The notes: generated by a model from the sequence alone, not told the origin. Counted from the first letter of the stretch, positions 33,666 through 43,291 are shown. The stretch: DNA of 64,000 nucleotides from Phytobacter diazotrophicus (GCA_004346725.1 SMDE01000002.1:248001-312000); one strand, 5' to 3'. Translations and numbers: made by a program.

Positions 33666-34072
33666 AATATTTACTCTTCGTTAATGATGATTATTGCTTT
33701 CGAAAAAGCGTGTATATACCAGTCATCGCTGATGGTATAGAACTAATGGGTAAATATGGGGCCAGCTAAAACCGTCCATATTTTACCTCTCCCTCATATC
33801 CGCCATCATGACCCTGACGGATATGCTTTGCACCCTCTGAACAACAAGGGTCGCGAAGATTAACGCTGTGAATTGTCTAATAAAATAATTCTAAAACTAG
33901 ATTATATTGTGTTCCCGAAACCCGTTTTCCGGGTAGCCTGGGAATAGTTTAATTTACATATCATTATTGTGATGGGCAGTTCCAGATATATCACTACATA
34001 TATCACTACGCGGGCTTTCTTTACGCCGCGCCAAAGAATAATGATGCTGTTTTAACGTTTTATAAAACAAGC
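33666..34072. other. Gene-free region upstream of hcp
   Basis: No credible gene. The bases next to hcp (to about 33715) are repeated beside the hcp relic at 34624. Farther up, ATATCCG at 33787-33793 pairs with CGGATAT a little downstream, and the unit ATATATCACTAC is repeated directly near 33985-34010. AT-rich sequence around 33870-33960 is the most likely place for an hcp promoter, but I cannot point to one convincing box. Confidence 0.5.
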
Positions 34073-34501
34073 TCATTTTTTCTTCTCTTTTTTGCAGGGA
34101 AAAACAGCAGACAGTGATTCAATAATAAGGGTTGATGCCCGGGTTTTACGCTCCTGCGGTGTTAAATTCGCAAAACGGGAAGAGAGATGTTCATGGGCCG
34201 AGGAGGGAAGTAGCCGTTGATAACTGCACCAGGTTTTTCCTTCCGTCGCATCCATCACGCCAAGAAAATACATTTCAGCCTTGATCCGCTCCCGTTCGTT
34301 GGTTTTCGAGAACCAGGCTTGCGCAAAACGCTCACTGCTCATATTGACGTCAAACCCTGTCAATAACCCGGTATCTCGCAGAAAATTCGCGGTGTCATCC
34401 TGGGGTAGCGGCTCTGCTCGCGGGTATTCATAGGTCTCAGCGTTTGCCAGTCCCGTCGCGAAACAACACAGCAGGCTAAGTGCGATGTAACGTTTTTTCA
34501 T
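34073..34501 (-). CDS. Orphan Rap1a/Tai-family immunity protein
   Basis: 142 residues with a signal peptide (MKKRYIALSLLCCFATGLANA). The mature part matches the Rap1a/Tai pattern: FLGVMDATEGKTWCSY, then an acidic helix, then STLIIESLSAVFPCKK, with the two Cys positions typical of Tai4 proteins that inhibit Tae4 amidases in the periplasm. No Tae4 gene is nearby; the gene lies between the working hcp and a decayed hcp start. It may protect against neighbours or be left over from a lost effector-immunity pair. ATG at 34501 is preferred to 34537. Confidence 0.75.
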   Translation of the reverse strand: MKKRYIALSLLCCFATGLANAETYEYPRAEPLPQDDTANFLRDTGLLTGFDVNMSSERFAQAWFSKTNERERIKAEMYFLGVMDATEGKTWCSYQRLLPSSAHEHLSSRFANLTPQERKTRASTLIIESLSAVFPCKKEKKK

Positions 34502-34549
34502 ATCCAGCTCCCTGTTCCCGGATGCGGCAAACCTCACCGAACCTGTTCC

Positions 34550-34624
34550 TTATGTAGCCCCGGTAAGCGCAGCGCAACCGGGGGAAATATGACCGTCGTC
34601 CTTAAAAAACATATCAATAACCAT
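34550..34624 (-). pseudogene. Relic of a second hcp gene (5' end only)
   Basis: The minus strand from ATG 34624 reads MVIDMFFKDDG, close to the MAIDMFLKVDG start of the intact hcp, and then runs into REP sequence and a stop at 34550. The match continues into the 5' leader: about 45 bases upstream of both start codons (33666-33710 and 34625-34670) are nearly the same, including TTCGTTAATGATGATTATTG read on the plus strand. Thus an hcp copy was truncated after about 11 codons. Confidence 0.75.
34554..34586. repeat. REP element that interrupts the hcp relic
   Basis: CCCCGGT (34558-34564) pairs with ACCGGGG (34577-34583) around AAGCGCAGCGCA; the element starts GTAG. This is the enterobacterial REP form seen in Klebsiella and Enterobacter. 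It forms the 3' end of the broken hcp frame. Confidence 0.65.
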
Positions 34625-34793
34625 ACTGTCTGTTTTTCGTTAATGATGATTATTGTTTTTGAAAAGTACTTCTATGGCAACAGCATCGCATGAGTCCGAA
34701 TAACACTTTTCATATTGTACACTGGTTTTTACTACATCGAATGACATGCTATTATTCTTTCACTCCCTGCCCTTTCAAATTTAAGGATTGAAA

Positions 34794-35015
34794 ATGAAAA
34801 AATTCCTCGCGCTGACTGCAATGTTTATTTTACTGCTTGCCGGAGCGTATACCCTTGTGGATATCATTCAATCGCTCTGGTTGGTTCTTAAATATGAGTC
34901 GCTCAATCCCTACTCCACCGGCGCATTAACAGGAAAAGTGCTGTTTCTCCTGGTTGTCTGCGGTTTGTTTTTTCTTGTTCGCAGGATTTATAAGAATAAA
35001 CTCACTCATCGTTAA
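34794..35015 (+). CDS. Small two-helix membrane protein, opposite strand
   Basis: 73 residues beginning MKKFLALTAMFILLLAGAYTL, with two hydrophobic helices (about 4-27 and 48-66) separated by a short Ser/Asn/Tyr loop, and a basic end. AAGGA lies 6 bases upstream of the ATG, a strong ribosome site. It is the only gene in the T6SS locus on the plus strand and lies between the hcp relic and the unknown gene at 35.1 kb. It could be a membrane immunity protein or a recent insertion; no family recognised. Confidence 0.65.
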   Translation: MKKFLALTAMFILLLAGAYTLVDIIQSLWLVLKYESLNPYSTGALTGKVLFLLVVCGLFFLVRRIYKNKLTHR

Positions 35016-35080
35016 GGGCCAACCACCCTGCTCCTGCGGTGCCTGAGGCATAAGGATGAAAATACCGTTTGCTGTATTCT

Positions 35081-35743
35081 TCACGCCTTTGGCGCCCTGG
35101 CAACAAAATGGTCAATGATCTGCTCGGTGAACATTCTGTTGGTACTGAGATAATTAATCGCCTCAATCCACGGTTCCAGTACGTCCTCTACCATAAAATA
35201 AAGCAAATCCAGATCGCCCGCCTCGCGCAAGGCATAGTAAATAGATTCATTAAGCTCTTTCAGATCCCGTGAACTATAAATGGACCGTGAAATCATTGCC
35301 CCGACACCCAGCACACCGGTTATTTTGGCAGAAAGTAAAAAGCGCGGGATGATGTATGTGCCGAACCAGGAGGCCAGTTCACTGGCAAAAACCGTTTTAA
35401 AGGCCAACTTACCTAATTGAGAGCCAGCCACTTTTAGCATTATTTTTTCCAACTGCTCGTGATTTAAGCCGTGGACATAGCGATTGATGACAATATAGAT
35501 AAGTTGCCAGAAGTCTTTGGACGTCACCCCACGTTTCGTTAGCTCGCCCAGGCGAATGCGCTCCCTCTCATTGAGGCCACTGTTCTCGGTATCAAACATG
35601 TCCTTTGCCAGGGTCCACATATCCTGTGGTAAAGAGACAAAGCTATCGATGGCCGCCTGCAAGACGATATCCGCTGCGCTTTGCTTCTCGGGATTTAAAA
35701 TCTTTAACATCCCCTCCGCTATCTGAACGGGTGAACCAGACAT
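35081..35743 (-). CDS. Unknown protein following tssC, possible T6SS cargo
   Basis: 220 residues, mainly helical, no signal peptide. It has VLQAAIDSFVSLPQDMWTLAKDMFD, a central amphipathic/hydrophobic region (about 115-160: FKTVFASELASWFGTYIIP, then AKITGVLGVGAMISRS) and an acidic C-terminal part. It sits behind tssC in the tssABC operon. ATG at 35743 has AAGGAG upstream; an upstream TTG is weaker. The hydrophobic centre without export signal is compatible with a pore-forming or membrane-acting T6SS cargo, but this is a guess. Confidence 0.7.
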   Translation of the reverse strand: MSGSPVQIAEGMLKILNPEKQSAADIVLQAAIDSFVSLPQDMWTLAKDMFDTENSGLNERERIRLGELTKRGVTSKDFWQLIYIVINRYVHGLNHEQLEKIMLKVAGSQLGKLAFKTVFASELASWFGTYIIPRFLLSAKITGVLGVGAMISRSIYSSRDLKELNESIYYALREAGDLDLLYFMVEDVLEPWIEAINYLSTNRMFTEQIIDHFVARAPKA

Positions 35744-35837
35744 AATGGTGTGCTCCTTGCTAACCAATGGATGAAACAGTATGTATGATGCACGGTGCCG
35801 CAGGCATGTTCACGGCCAGCCTGCGGCGTCTCCGCTC

Positions 35838-37337
35838 TTATGCCTCTTTGGTTTTCAGCGACGGCAGTTTTGATACCAGACGCAGTGAGACAGTCAGTCC
35901 TTCCAGTTGATAATGCGGACGCAGGAAGAATTTCGCGGTGTAGTAACCGGGGTTATCTTCAATCTCCTGCACCTGCACTTCGGCGGCGGCCAGCGGTTTG
36001 CGCGCTTTGGTCTCCTGAGAGGAGTTTGCCGGGTCGCCATCGACATAGTTCATCACCCAGTCGTTCAGCCAGCGCTCCATTTCATCACGCTCGCGGAAAG
36101 AGCCGATTTTGTCGCGCACAATGCACTTGAGATAGTGCGCAAAACGGCAGCAGGCGAAGAGGTACGGCAAGCGGGAGGCCAGACGCGCGTTTGCGGTCGC
36201 ATCGGCGTCATGGTATTCCGTCGGTTTTTGCAGCGACTGGGCACCGATAAAGGCGGCAAAGTCAGAGTTTTTGCGGTGAATCAGCGGCATAAAGCCATTT
36301 TTCGCCAGCTCGGCTTCACGACGGTCGCTGATGGCGATTTCAGTCGGGCACTTCATGTCCACGCCGCCGTCATCGCTCGGGAAGGTGTGGCATGGCAGGT
36401 TTTCCACCGCCCCGCCGGATTCGACACCGCGAATCGAGGTACACCAGCCATACTCTTTGAAGGAGCGGTTGATGTTCGTCGCCATCGCATACGCCGCGTT
36501 CGCCCACGAGTAGTTGCTGTGGTTAGCGCCATCGGTCTCTTCTTCAAAGTCGAAGCTATCAACCGGGTTAGTGCGAATACCGTACGGCAGGCGTGACAGG
36601 AAGCGCGGCATCACCAGCCCCAGGTAGCGGGAGTCTTCCGATTCACGCAGCGAACGCCAGGCGGCGTACTCGGTGTTCTGGAAAATTTTGGTCAGGTCGC
36701 GCGGGTTCGCCAGCTCCTGCCAGGATTCCATCTGCATCACACTCGGTGCGGTACCGGTAATAAACGGACAGTGCGCCGCCGCGCCGATACGCGCCATCTC
36801 GCCCAGCAGTTCCACATCCTGCGGACTGTGATCGAAATAGTAGTCGCCAACCAGGCAGCCAAAGGGTTCGCCACCGAACTGACCGTACTCTTCTTCGTAG
36901 ATTTTTTTGAAGATAGGGCTCTGGTCCCAGCCGACACCTTTGTAGCGTTTCAGAACGCGGCCCAGTTCCGGCTTCGAAATGCTCATAAAGCGGATTTTCA
37001 GCATTTCGTCGGTTTCAGTGTTGTTGACCAGATAGCTCAGCCCACGCCAGGCGCTTTCCAGTTTCTGAAACTCTTCGTGGTGAATGATCTCATTGACCTG
37101 TTGAGAGAGTTTTTCATCAATCCCGGCAATCAGATTCTGAATCGTGCGGTAAGTGTCCGAGGAGAAGGTGACGGTGTTAGCCAGCGCCTGCTGGGCCAGC
37201 GTCTGTACCGCAGACTCGACCGCAGAACGCGCCTGTTCCGTTTTCGGGCGAAACTCTTTGCTGAGCAGCGCGCTAAACTCGTCCTGGCTGAATGTTTCGC
37301 CCTGCGGCAAGTCTTGCTGTTGGGTTACATTGCTCAT
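35838..37337 (-). CDS. tssC: TssC, large sheath protein
   Basis: 499 residues. Typical motifs: WRGLSYLVNNTETDEMLKIR, FGCLVGDYYFDHSPQDVELL, and a C-terminal RPHYQLEGLTVSLRLVSKLP. TssC forms the contractile sheath with TssB; the sheath is recycled by ClpV. It starts 3 bases after the tssB stop with AGAGGAG ahead of the ATG. Confidence 0.97.
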   Translation of the reverse strand: MSNVTQQQDLPQGETFSQDEFSALLSKEFRPKTEQARSAVESAVQTLAQQALANTVTFSSDTYRTIQNLIAGIDEKLSQQVNEIIHHEEFQKLESAWRGLSYLVNNTETDEMLKIRFMSISKPELGRVLKRYKGVGWDQSPIFKKIYEEEYGQFGGEPFGCLVGDYYFDHSPQDVELLGEMARIGAAAHCPFITGTAPSVMQMESWQELANPRDLTKIFQNTEYAAWRSLRESEDSRYLGLVMPRFLSRLPYGIRTNPVDSFDFEEETDGANHSNYSWANAAYAMATNINRSFKEYGWCTSIRGVESGGAVENLPCHTFPSDDGGVDMKCPTEIAISDRREAELAKNGFMPLIHRKNSDFAAFIGAQSLQKPTEYHDADATANARLASRLPYLFACCRFAHYLKCIVRDKIGSFRERDEMERWLNDWVMNYVDGDPANSSQETKARKPLAAAEVQVQEIEDNPGYYTAKFFLRPHYQLEGLTVSLRLVSKLPSLKTKEA

Positions 37338-37340
37338 GAT

Positions 37341-37865
37341 TTACTCCTCTTTACCTGACGTGCTATCGCGGTTGTCCGGCATCTGGCTCAGCGATTTCAG
37401 CAGTGTCGGATCTTTCAGGATTTTAGCAATCAACTCTTCCGCGCCGTTTTTACCGTCCATATAGGTCAGCAGGTTGGAGAGCTGAGTACGGGCTTCGAGC
37501 AGGGAATTCAGTGGCTCGACTTTGCGTGCCACCGCATCCGGCAGGAAATCTTCCATGCTGTCGAAGGTCAGATCGACGTTCAATTTGCCTTCCCCGGTCA
37601 GCGTGTTGTCCACCTGGAAAGCCACGCGCGGTTTCAGCGCTTTCATGCGTTCATCGAAGTTGTCGATATCGATATCAAGGAACTTACGTTCGTCAACAGA
37701 AGGCAGATTCTCAACCGGTTTACCCACCAGGTCGGCCATCACCCCCATCACAAACGGAAGCTGAATTTTGCGCTCCGCGCCATACACTTCCACGTCGTAT
37801 TCAATCTGAACGCGTGGCGCGCGGTTACGCGCGATAAATTTTTGTCCACTGTTACTCGTTGCCAT
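37341..37865 (-). CDS. tssB: TssB, small sheath protein
   Basis: 174 residues: MATSNSGQKFIARNRAPRVQ at the start, PFVMGVMADLVGKP, KFLDIDIDNFDERM, and a helix that inserts into TssC. GGAG lies just before ATG 37865; the frame could extend to 37877 but that start lacks a ribosome site. It pairs with TssC and is the TagJ partner. Confidence 0.97.
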   Translation of the reverse strand: MATSNSGQKFIARNRAPRVQIEYDVEVYGAERKIQLPFVMGVMADLVGKPVENLPSVDERKFLDIDIDNFDERMKALKPRVAFQVDNTLTGEGKLNVDLTFDSMEDFLPDAVARKVEPLNSLLEARTQLSNLLTYMDGKNGAEELIAKILKDPTLLKSLSQMPDNRDSTSGKEE

Positions 37866-37927
37866 GATGTTCTCCATCGAAGATGCGCGGTGACGCTATC
37901 GGGATTGTTTCACCCTGTCGTCAAAGG

Positions 37928-38938
37928 TTATGGGTGACGCCCAAATATGTTTTCCAGTTGCTGCACGCCATCCGGCGCCAGATCGCGAACGATCGCCATA
38001 AAATCCAGTTCGATCAGCCGCTGTACGCGGTCAATCATCAGCGGGGCGGGATGGCTTGGCTCATGCTGAGCAAAATAGAGCTTCACTTTTTCCAGCATCA
38101 GTTGCGCATCGGCGCGACTGTTAAGCTGCACGCTCCGCCAGTCCGTATGATTGACAGGCGCTGCGGCGGGTGCCGTCGCCGTCGCCTGAGGAATAGAAGT
38201 TGTTGCTGTCTCGTCGGGCTGCGCCTCGTCACCTGCGCGACCTGCGCGGTTAATCAAGGTTGCGGTCTTAATGAGTTGTTCCATTTCCGGCGCACCACTC
38301 TCCCCAAGACGTTCCACCAGCCAGCTACGGATGGTGAGCAACCGTCCTTCGATTTGCATCATGACGCTGGTGGCCTCTTTTCCGGCGCGCGCCAGTTCGT
38401 CAACCAGCCGTACGCGTCCGCCCGGAAAATTGGGGCACTCTGTTTTGCTGCCGTCCAGTAGCGCCTGAGCGTCGCGGACTGTCAGCTCATCGCCATTGCT
38501 ACGCAGTAAAATGGACTGGCGCAGTGTGGCGGTGAGTGTGGATTTATCACTAAGTTCTGCCAGTGCGTTAATACGGTAAAACGGATCTTCTTCACCGTTT
38601 TCTGTCAACGCGGGCCACAGATCATCCCAGTAGAGGGCCAGTGCCTGGCCAATAAGTGAAAGCCCGTCTGCATACCCTTCCAGACCACGGCGACGCGTCC
38701 AGGCATGGGTCAGCGCCAGCATGACGCGCAGATCTTTGGTGCGTGAGAGCAGCGCGGTGGCCAGCTTTTCAACACGCGTCCAGTCTGCTGGCTCTGCGGG
38801 AATAATGGTGTCACCAAATTGCTGTTCCGCTTTGCCCTGGCTTGCCTGTTCCAGCGCCTGAAACTCAGCGTCATACTCCAGGTTTTCACCACAGGGCTGC
38901 GTCGGGCTGATGGGTTCAAGTAAGGTTTCAAGAGTCAT
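37928..38938 (-). CDS. tssA: TssA, T6SS cap/assembly protein
   Basis: 336 residues with the ImpA N-terminal region (LLEPISPTQPCGENLEYD and LALTHAWTRRRGLEGYADGL) and a shorter C-terminal part ending PDGVQQLENIFG. TssA caps the growing sheath and guides polymerisation. It lies between tagF and tssB. Confidence 0.93.
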   Translation of the reverse strand: MTLETLLEPISPTQPCGENLEYDAEFQALEQASQGKAEQQFGDTIIPAEPADWTRVEKLATALLSRTKDLRVMLALTHAWTRRRGLEGYADGLSLIGQALALYWDDLWPALTENGEEDPFYRINALAELSDKSTLTATLRQSILLRSNGDELTVRDAQALLDGSKTECPNFPGGRVRLVDELARAGKEATSVMMQIEGRLLTIRSWLVERLGESGAPEMEQLIKTATLINRAGRAGDEAQPDETATTSIPQATATAPAAAPVNHTDWRSVQLNSRADAQLMLEKVKLYFAQHEPSHPAPLMIDRVQRLIELDFMAIVRDLAPDGVQQLENIFGRHP

Positions 38939-38950
38939 ACACAGATTCGC

Positions 38951-39658
38951 TTAATCAAACATCGGAGGATAAAGACCATGACGCCCCGGTCGTGCACCGC
39001 CTGCCGGATCGAACAGCATGGTAAAAAGCTGCCCGGTAAAATTGCCGCTGTGCACATGCGTATAGAGCGGATAGCCATCGCTACGGTTGGTCCACCAGAA
39101 ACTGGTCTGGCGCAGCGGGTCAAAACATTCCGCTGCCTGACGCCAGCTCAACGTCGGCGCCGCGTCGCCTTCGTAACCGATAACATCGAGAATTTCCGAG
39201 CGGTTTTCTTCTACCACGGGCTGCGGCGTGGGAATCGACAGCAGCGCCTGATCAAGTTGTTCTGCGGAGTAACTGTTGCGGATCGCATGCAGCAGGGTTC
39301 GCCCCAGTTGCTCATACCAGTCCCCCGACTGCGCCAGTTGGCGTGGAGACCACTCCAGCGGGTTTATCGCCAGCAGTGCGCACAGCGGATATTGCCGCCC
39401 GACGCTGTCGCGACCGGGTAACAGACAGCCCATCTGCACCTGCTGACCACCTAACATTGGCGGCACGACAAAATTCCATATCGGCGCATTGCCGAATTGC
39501 CTGTCCGCCGCACGCTCTTGCTCTTTTTGCCAGTTCAGTAGCCCCACCTGAAACCAGTGGGACCATTGACGCTGGAGCGCGTCCGGGAAACGTCGCTGTA
39601 AGAAGTCGCCGGCACTGGGCAATTTTCCATACCAGCTAATTGCACTCGTCGTAGTCAT
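38951..39658 (-). CDS. tagF: TagF post-translational T6SS regulator
   Basis: 235 residues: ISWYGKLPSAGDFLQRRF, WNFVVPPMLGG and QMGCLLPGRDSVGRQYPL are the usual TagF (ImpM) motifs. TagF represses T6SS assembly independently of phosphorylation. ATG 39658 has AAGGAAAG upstream and lies 16 bases past the tssM stop; the longer frame from 39757 overlaps tssM and is rejected. The locus thus has both PpkA/PppA/Fha and TagF control. Confidence 0.93.
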   Translation of the reverse strand: MTTTSAISWYGKLPSAGDFLQRRFPDALQRQWSHWFQVGLLNWQKEQERAADRQFGNAPIWNFVVPPMLGGQQVQMGCLLPGRDSVGRQYPLCALLAINPLEWSPRQLAQSGDWYEQLGRTLLHAIRNSYSAEQLDQALLSIPTPQPVVEENRSEILDVIGYEGDAAPTLSWRQAAECFDPLRQTSFWWTNRSDGYPLYTHVHSGNFTGQLFTMLFDPAGGARPGRHGLYPPMFD

Positions 39659-39674
39659 TCGACTTTCCTTGCGG

Positions 39675-42600
39675 TTAAGGGCATGCGAAACGGGGAAGCT
39701 GAAACGGGTTGCGAATGCTGCCAGGGATGAACTCAAGCGTGACCTGGTGTCCATCAACGTTGTAGGTTGCCTGGCGGCTCAGGCTGCTGCTGCCCGGTGT
39801 CACACGCGCCTTGTCAACAAAGCGGTTCAGCGCCCATGCTCCATTGGTCACCAGCGTCGAGGTGGTGCCGTTCGTCAGCCCAAGCTGCATCCGTACCTGG
39901 TTGGTTCCGCCCGGCCCTGGCCAGTTCACCAGTTGCACCGCCTGTGGACCGTGGCTGTAACGGAGAATCTGCCCATCCACATCCAGCGTGAGGTTCAAAA
40001 TCGCGTTGTCCATGCTCACGGTACGCACCGTCACACGATAAGAGGGCGTCGTGCTTCCCCCGGCAAAAAACGCATCACGAATAGATTGCGCCTGTTGAAA
40101 CGGCGCCAGTAATCCTTCGCTACCTGGCAAGGTCTTACCATCAATGCCCGGCATAAAGCGCCAGGGTGACTGGGTGGTATCCACTTTGCTGGTCAGGTTG
40201 TCACGAAAGAAACTGTCCATCAGGCCGGTGCCCGGGGCAAACATGCGCGCCAGATCGTCTGGCGTCACTTCACTGCTGGCGTTACGAACCAGCGGGTAAC
40301 GACCGGCGATGGCCTGGCGGCAAAAACCGCCCACTTCGACACTGATGCGCTTGCGGACATTTTCCAGCTCGCGGCTTTGCGTATCGCTGCTGGCGCCCAC
40401 CGCCATATTGCTGAACATGGACTGCAACCCGCCGGGCAGACGCCCTGCGCTGGCCTGCAGGCGACTGATGGCTTCACCACCGGGGGCAGGCATGCCGCTG
40501 TTGGCCGCATCCTGTACCGCTGTCAGATAGCGATAAAGTTCATCAACCTGCTTTAAAAAATCATCAAACACGATGGTTTTGCCGCCTTTTTCCAGCGGCT
40601 GAGCCAGTTCGATAATCGGCGCGTAATGTTCCGTTACCCGCTGTTCCGGCGTCTGCGCCGTCGCGGCGGCGGGCGCAGCGTTCGCGTTATCACGATTGCC
40701 AAACAACACGTTGAGTGTGCGGCTGGTGCTGTTGCCCTCCTCCGGCTTTTTTTCACCCTCTTCCGGGGTGTCACGGGTCAGCGTCAATACCTGGCTTAAG
40801 TTGACCACCAACTGGCGCAGCGGCGAACTGTTGCCCGAGAGCAGCCGTGCTGTATTAATACGCTGTGAAAGATTGGCACTGTTGTTGAGCGCAATATCAC
40901 TCAGGAAGCTGTCCCACTGGCTGATAAAATCCCGCGCGTAAAGCTGACGTACCGCGTTATCCGTCTGCTGCTGATCTTCTTGTTTGACGGTGGAACCAAG
41001 TACCCAGGCATCATCGGTATGCAGCGCGTTGGTCACCGTGCCAATCTGCTTATCGAAATGCTGCCAGTAACCGTCCGGGGTATATAAACCGGGGATACCG
41101 TCATTGAGCGACTTACCGCTCTTGCGCGAGAACACCAGCTCACTTTGCGGGCCACCCAGCGAGGCCAGCGAAACCGGCTTGAGGTTTTCATCCGCCGCGA
41201 GCAGACGTTTCAGGCGTCCGTAGACGCGCGCCGCGAGCGGTTGTTGGTTGATTAACGCCTGCTCCCTGGCAATCAGTGCTTCATCTTTGGCAAACGGCGA
41301 GGACTGAATTTGCGGCTCCAGCAGTTGGGTCAAATGCCATTCCAGACGACGAAGCTGGGCCTGCGTCATGTTCTGCGGCAGGTTACGCTCCAGGTTGAGC
41401 ATGACCCACTGATGCAGGAACTTGCCGTCATAATGTTTCGGCTGGTAGAGCATCTGATACGCTTTTAACGCTTCGTAGCTGTATTCCACATCGCTGCCGT
41501 TATCATTTCGCAGCCAGGTGGTGATGCGTGACGCCACATCCGGTAACAGCAACTCCTGCAACGCTTTTTGGTACAACGCCTGCGATGCGTCAGAGACGTC
41601 ATAGCCACGATACAGCCCCATACGGCGGGTCAGTGGCGGGCTGTTAACGTCAAAGTCCTCACTTTGCGGCAGCGCCGCGAGGCTGTTTAGCAGCGGCAGT
41701 AAGGCAAAGACATCGCCTTGCGAACGCTCGCGCAGCGCTTTAATCTCCTGGCTGATACCAGGCACTTTGGCTTCAACTTCCTGCAGATAGGTTTTGTTGT
41801 TGCTGTAACTTGTCAGCCACAGACCGCTAATCACCACCAGCAGAACCAGCAGCGCGGCATAACCGGCCCACATGACAGCCCGGTTGCGCATTTCCCACCA
41901 GCGATTCTGCCCGGCAATACCGGCTTCCTGAAAAATAACGTTTTGCAGCAGGTTTTTGATAAAGAAGCTTTGTCCTTTACCGCCGGGTACCGGCTCCTCT
42001 TTGCTGACGCTATCCCAACTGTCACCGGTATTACCACGAGGAAGCGAGAGCGAACGTCCCAGTTCTCCCATCACCCGGTCAAACGGCAACCCTTCCTGAG
42101 TACCGCTCGCCAGATAGATACCACGCGGTGAAAATTCGGTTTCAAAGTTCGAGCGGGCAAACAGCGTTTGCAGATAATCGGCCAGTAGCGGACGCAGCGC
42201 GGTAAATTCCTGAGGGAACAGGTAGCTTTCGGCTCTCGCTTTCGGATCGCTCTCGTGCAGTAAAATATCCGGTAAGGCCGCATCAAGGCGCTGTTGAAGT
42301 AACGCGTACTCCTGAGTAAAACGCCCCATCAGGTCAAAATCGGCCTGTTTGCCCTCCTGCCAGGGGAAGGTAAAACCCCAGATCTGGTCACGCTGGGCTT
42401 TATCGAACCCGGCAAAATAGGCGCGAAAGCCTTTCAGGAGATCCGCTTTCGTCACCAGCACATAGACCGGAAAACGGATGCCAAGTTGTTCATGCAGTTC
42501 GGTCAGGCGTTTGCGTAAATTAAGCGCCTGTTCGCGTGAGGCATCGCCTGACTGGGTGAGCAGGTCGGCAACGCTCACGGTGACAATCACCCCGTTGATG

Positions 42601-43289
42601 GGCTGACGGCGACGGTATTTTTGCAGAAGGCCGAGGAATTTCAGCCATTCGCTGGCATCCTGCGCCTGCTCGCTCTCCTGGGTGCTGTAACGCCCGGCTG
42701 TGTCCAGCAGAACGGCTTCATTGGTAAACCACCAGTCACAGTTGCGCGTACCGCCAATCCCACGCAGCGCCGTTTTGCCAAATTTGTCGGCCAGCGGAAA
42801 TTGCAGCCCGGAGTTGACCAGCGCGGTGGTTTTCCCGGCGCCCGGCGCACCAATGACGACATACCAGGGCAACTGATACAGGTACTGCGTGCTGAAACGC
42901 TGGGTCCATTGCCCGCCACGCTGACCCGGCTGGTTGAAATGCGCTTTTTTCAGCACCTGAGACGCTTCTTCAAAACGGTCAGCAAGGATTTGCTCTTCGC
43001 TGTTCAACCGTTTGTGATCCGCCGTCTCTTTCGGCGCATTGTCGCTTTTCAGGTTGTCCATCAGTTTGCGGTTCAGCCACGCGTTGTAAAGACGCGGAAT
43101 AATGTGGCTTTGCACCCAGATGAAATACATCACCGCGATGGTGATAATTCGGTTTTGTTCAGATTCCAGCGGGCGTGAATCAACGACAGAGAGCAGCGGA
43201 CCTATCATCCATATCACCGCTGCCAGCGCTGTCATCCCAAGAAAACCCCACAATATGCGGTTCGTCAGAATTGAAAGCAGACTATTCAT
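39675..43289 (-). CDS. tssM: TssM (IcmF-like) membrane complex protein
   Basis: 1204 residues. Two N-terminal transmembrane helices (from about 10 and 45), a cytoplasmic NTPase domain with Walker A GAPGAGKT, a third transmembrane helix near 470 (YAALLVLLVVISGLW), then a large periplasmic part that contacts TssJ. With TssL and TssJ it forms the trans-envelope complex. The intact Walker motif suggests NTP binding. It starts 2 bases after the tssL stop. Confidence 0.96.
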   Translation of the reverse strand: MNSLLSILTNRILWGFLGMTALAAVIWMIGPLLSVVDSRPLESEQNRIITIAVMYFIWVQSHIIPRLYNAWLNRKLMDNLKSDNAPKETADHKRLNSEEQILADRFEEASQVLKKAHFNQPGQRGGQWTQRFSTQYLYQLPWYVVIGAPGAGKTTALVNSGLQFPLADKFGKTALRGIGGTRNCDWWFTNEAVLLDTAGRYSTQESEQAQDASEWLKFLGLLQKYRRRQPINGVIVTVSVADLLTQSGDASREQALNLRKRLTELHEQLGIRFPVYVLVTKADLLKGFRAYFAGFDKAQRDQIWGFTFPWQEGKQADFDLMGRFTQEYALLQQRLDAALPDILLHESDPKARAESYLFPQEFTALRPLLADYLQTLFARSNFETEFSPRGIYLASGTQEGLPFDRVMGELGRSLSLPRGNTGDSWDSVSKEEPVPGGKGQSFFIKNLLQNVIFQEAGIAGQNRWWEMRNRAVMWAGYAALLVLLVVISGLWLTSYSNNKTYLQEVEAKVPGISQEIKALRERSQGDVFALLPLLNSLAALPQSEDFDVNSPPLTRRMGLYRGYDVSDASQALYQKALQELLLPDVASRITTWLRNDNGSDVEYSYEALKAYQMLYQPKHYDGKFLHQWVMLNLERNLPQNMTQAQLRRLEWHLTQLLEPQIQSSPFAKDEALIAREQALINQQPLAARVYGRLKRLLAADENLKPVSLASLGGPQSELVFSRKSGKSLNDGIPGLYTPDGYWQHFDKQIGTVTNALHTDDAWVLGSTVKQEDQQQTDNAVRQLYARDFISQWDSFLSDIALNNSANLSQRINTARLLSGNSSPLRQLVVNLSQVLTLTRDTPEEGEKKPEEGNSTSRTLNVLFGNRDNANAAPAAATAQTPEQRVTEHYAPIIELAQPLEKGGKTIVFDDFLKQVDELYRYLTAVQDAANSGMPAPGGEAISRLQASAGRLPGGLQSMFSNMAVGASSDTQSRELENVRKRISVEVGGFCRQAIAGRYPLVRNASSEVTPDDLARMFAPGTGLMDSFFRDNLTSKVDTTQSPWRFMPGIDGKTLPGSEGLLAPFQQAQSIRDAFFAGGSTTPSYRVTVRTVSMDNAILNLTLDVDGQILRYSHGPQAVQLVNWPGPGGTNQVRMQLGLTNGTTSTLVTNGAWALNRFVDKARVTPGSSSLSRQATYNVDGHQVTLEFIPGSIRNPFQLPRFACP

Positions 43290-43291
43290 CC

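Noticed and set aside
34794-35015. Treating the plus-strand small frame as noise
   Set aside because: It has a strong AAGGA site at ideal spacing and two good membrane helices, so it was kept as a gene.
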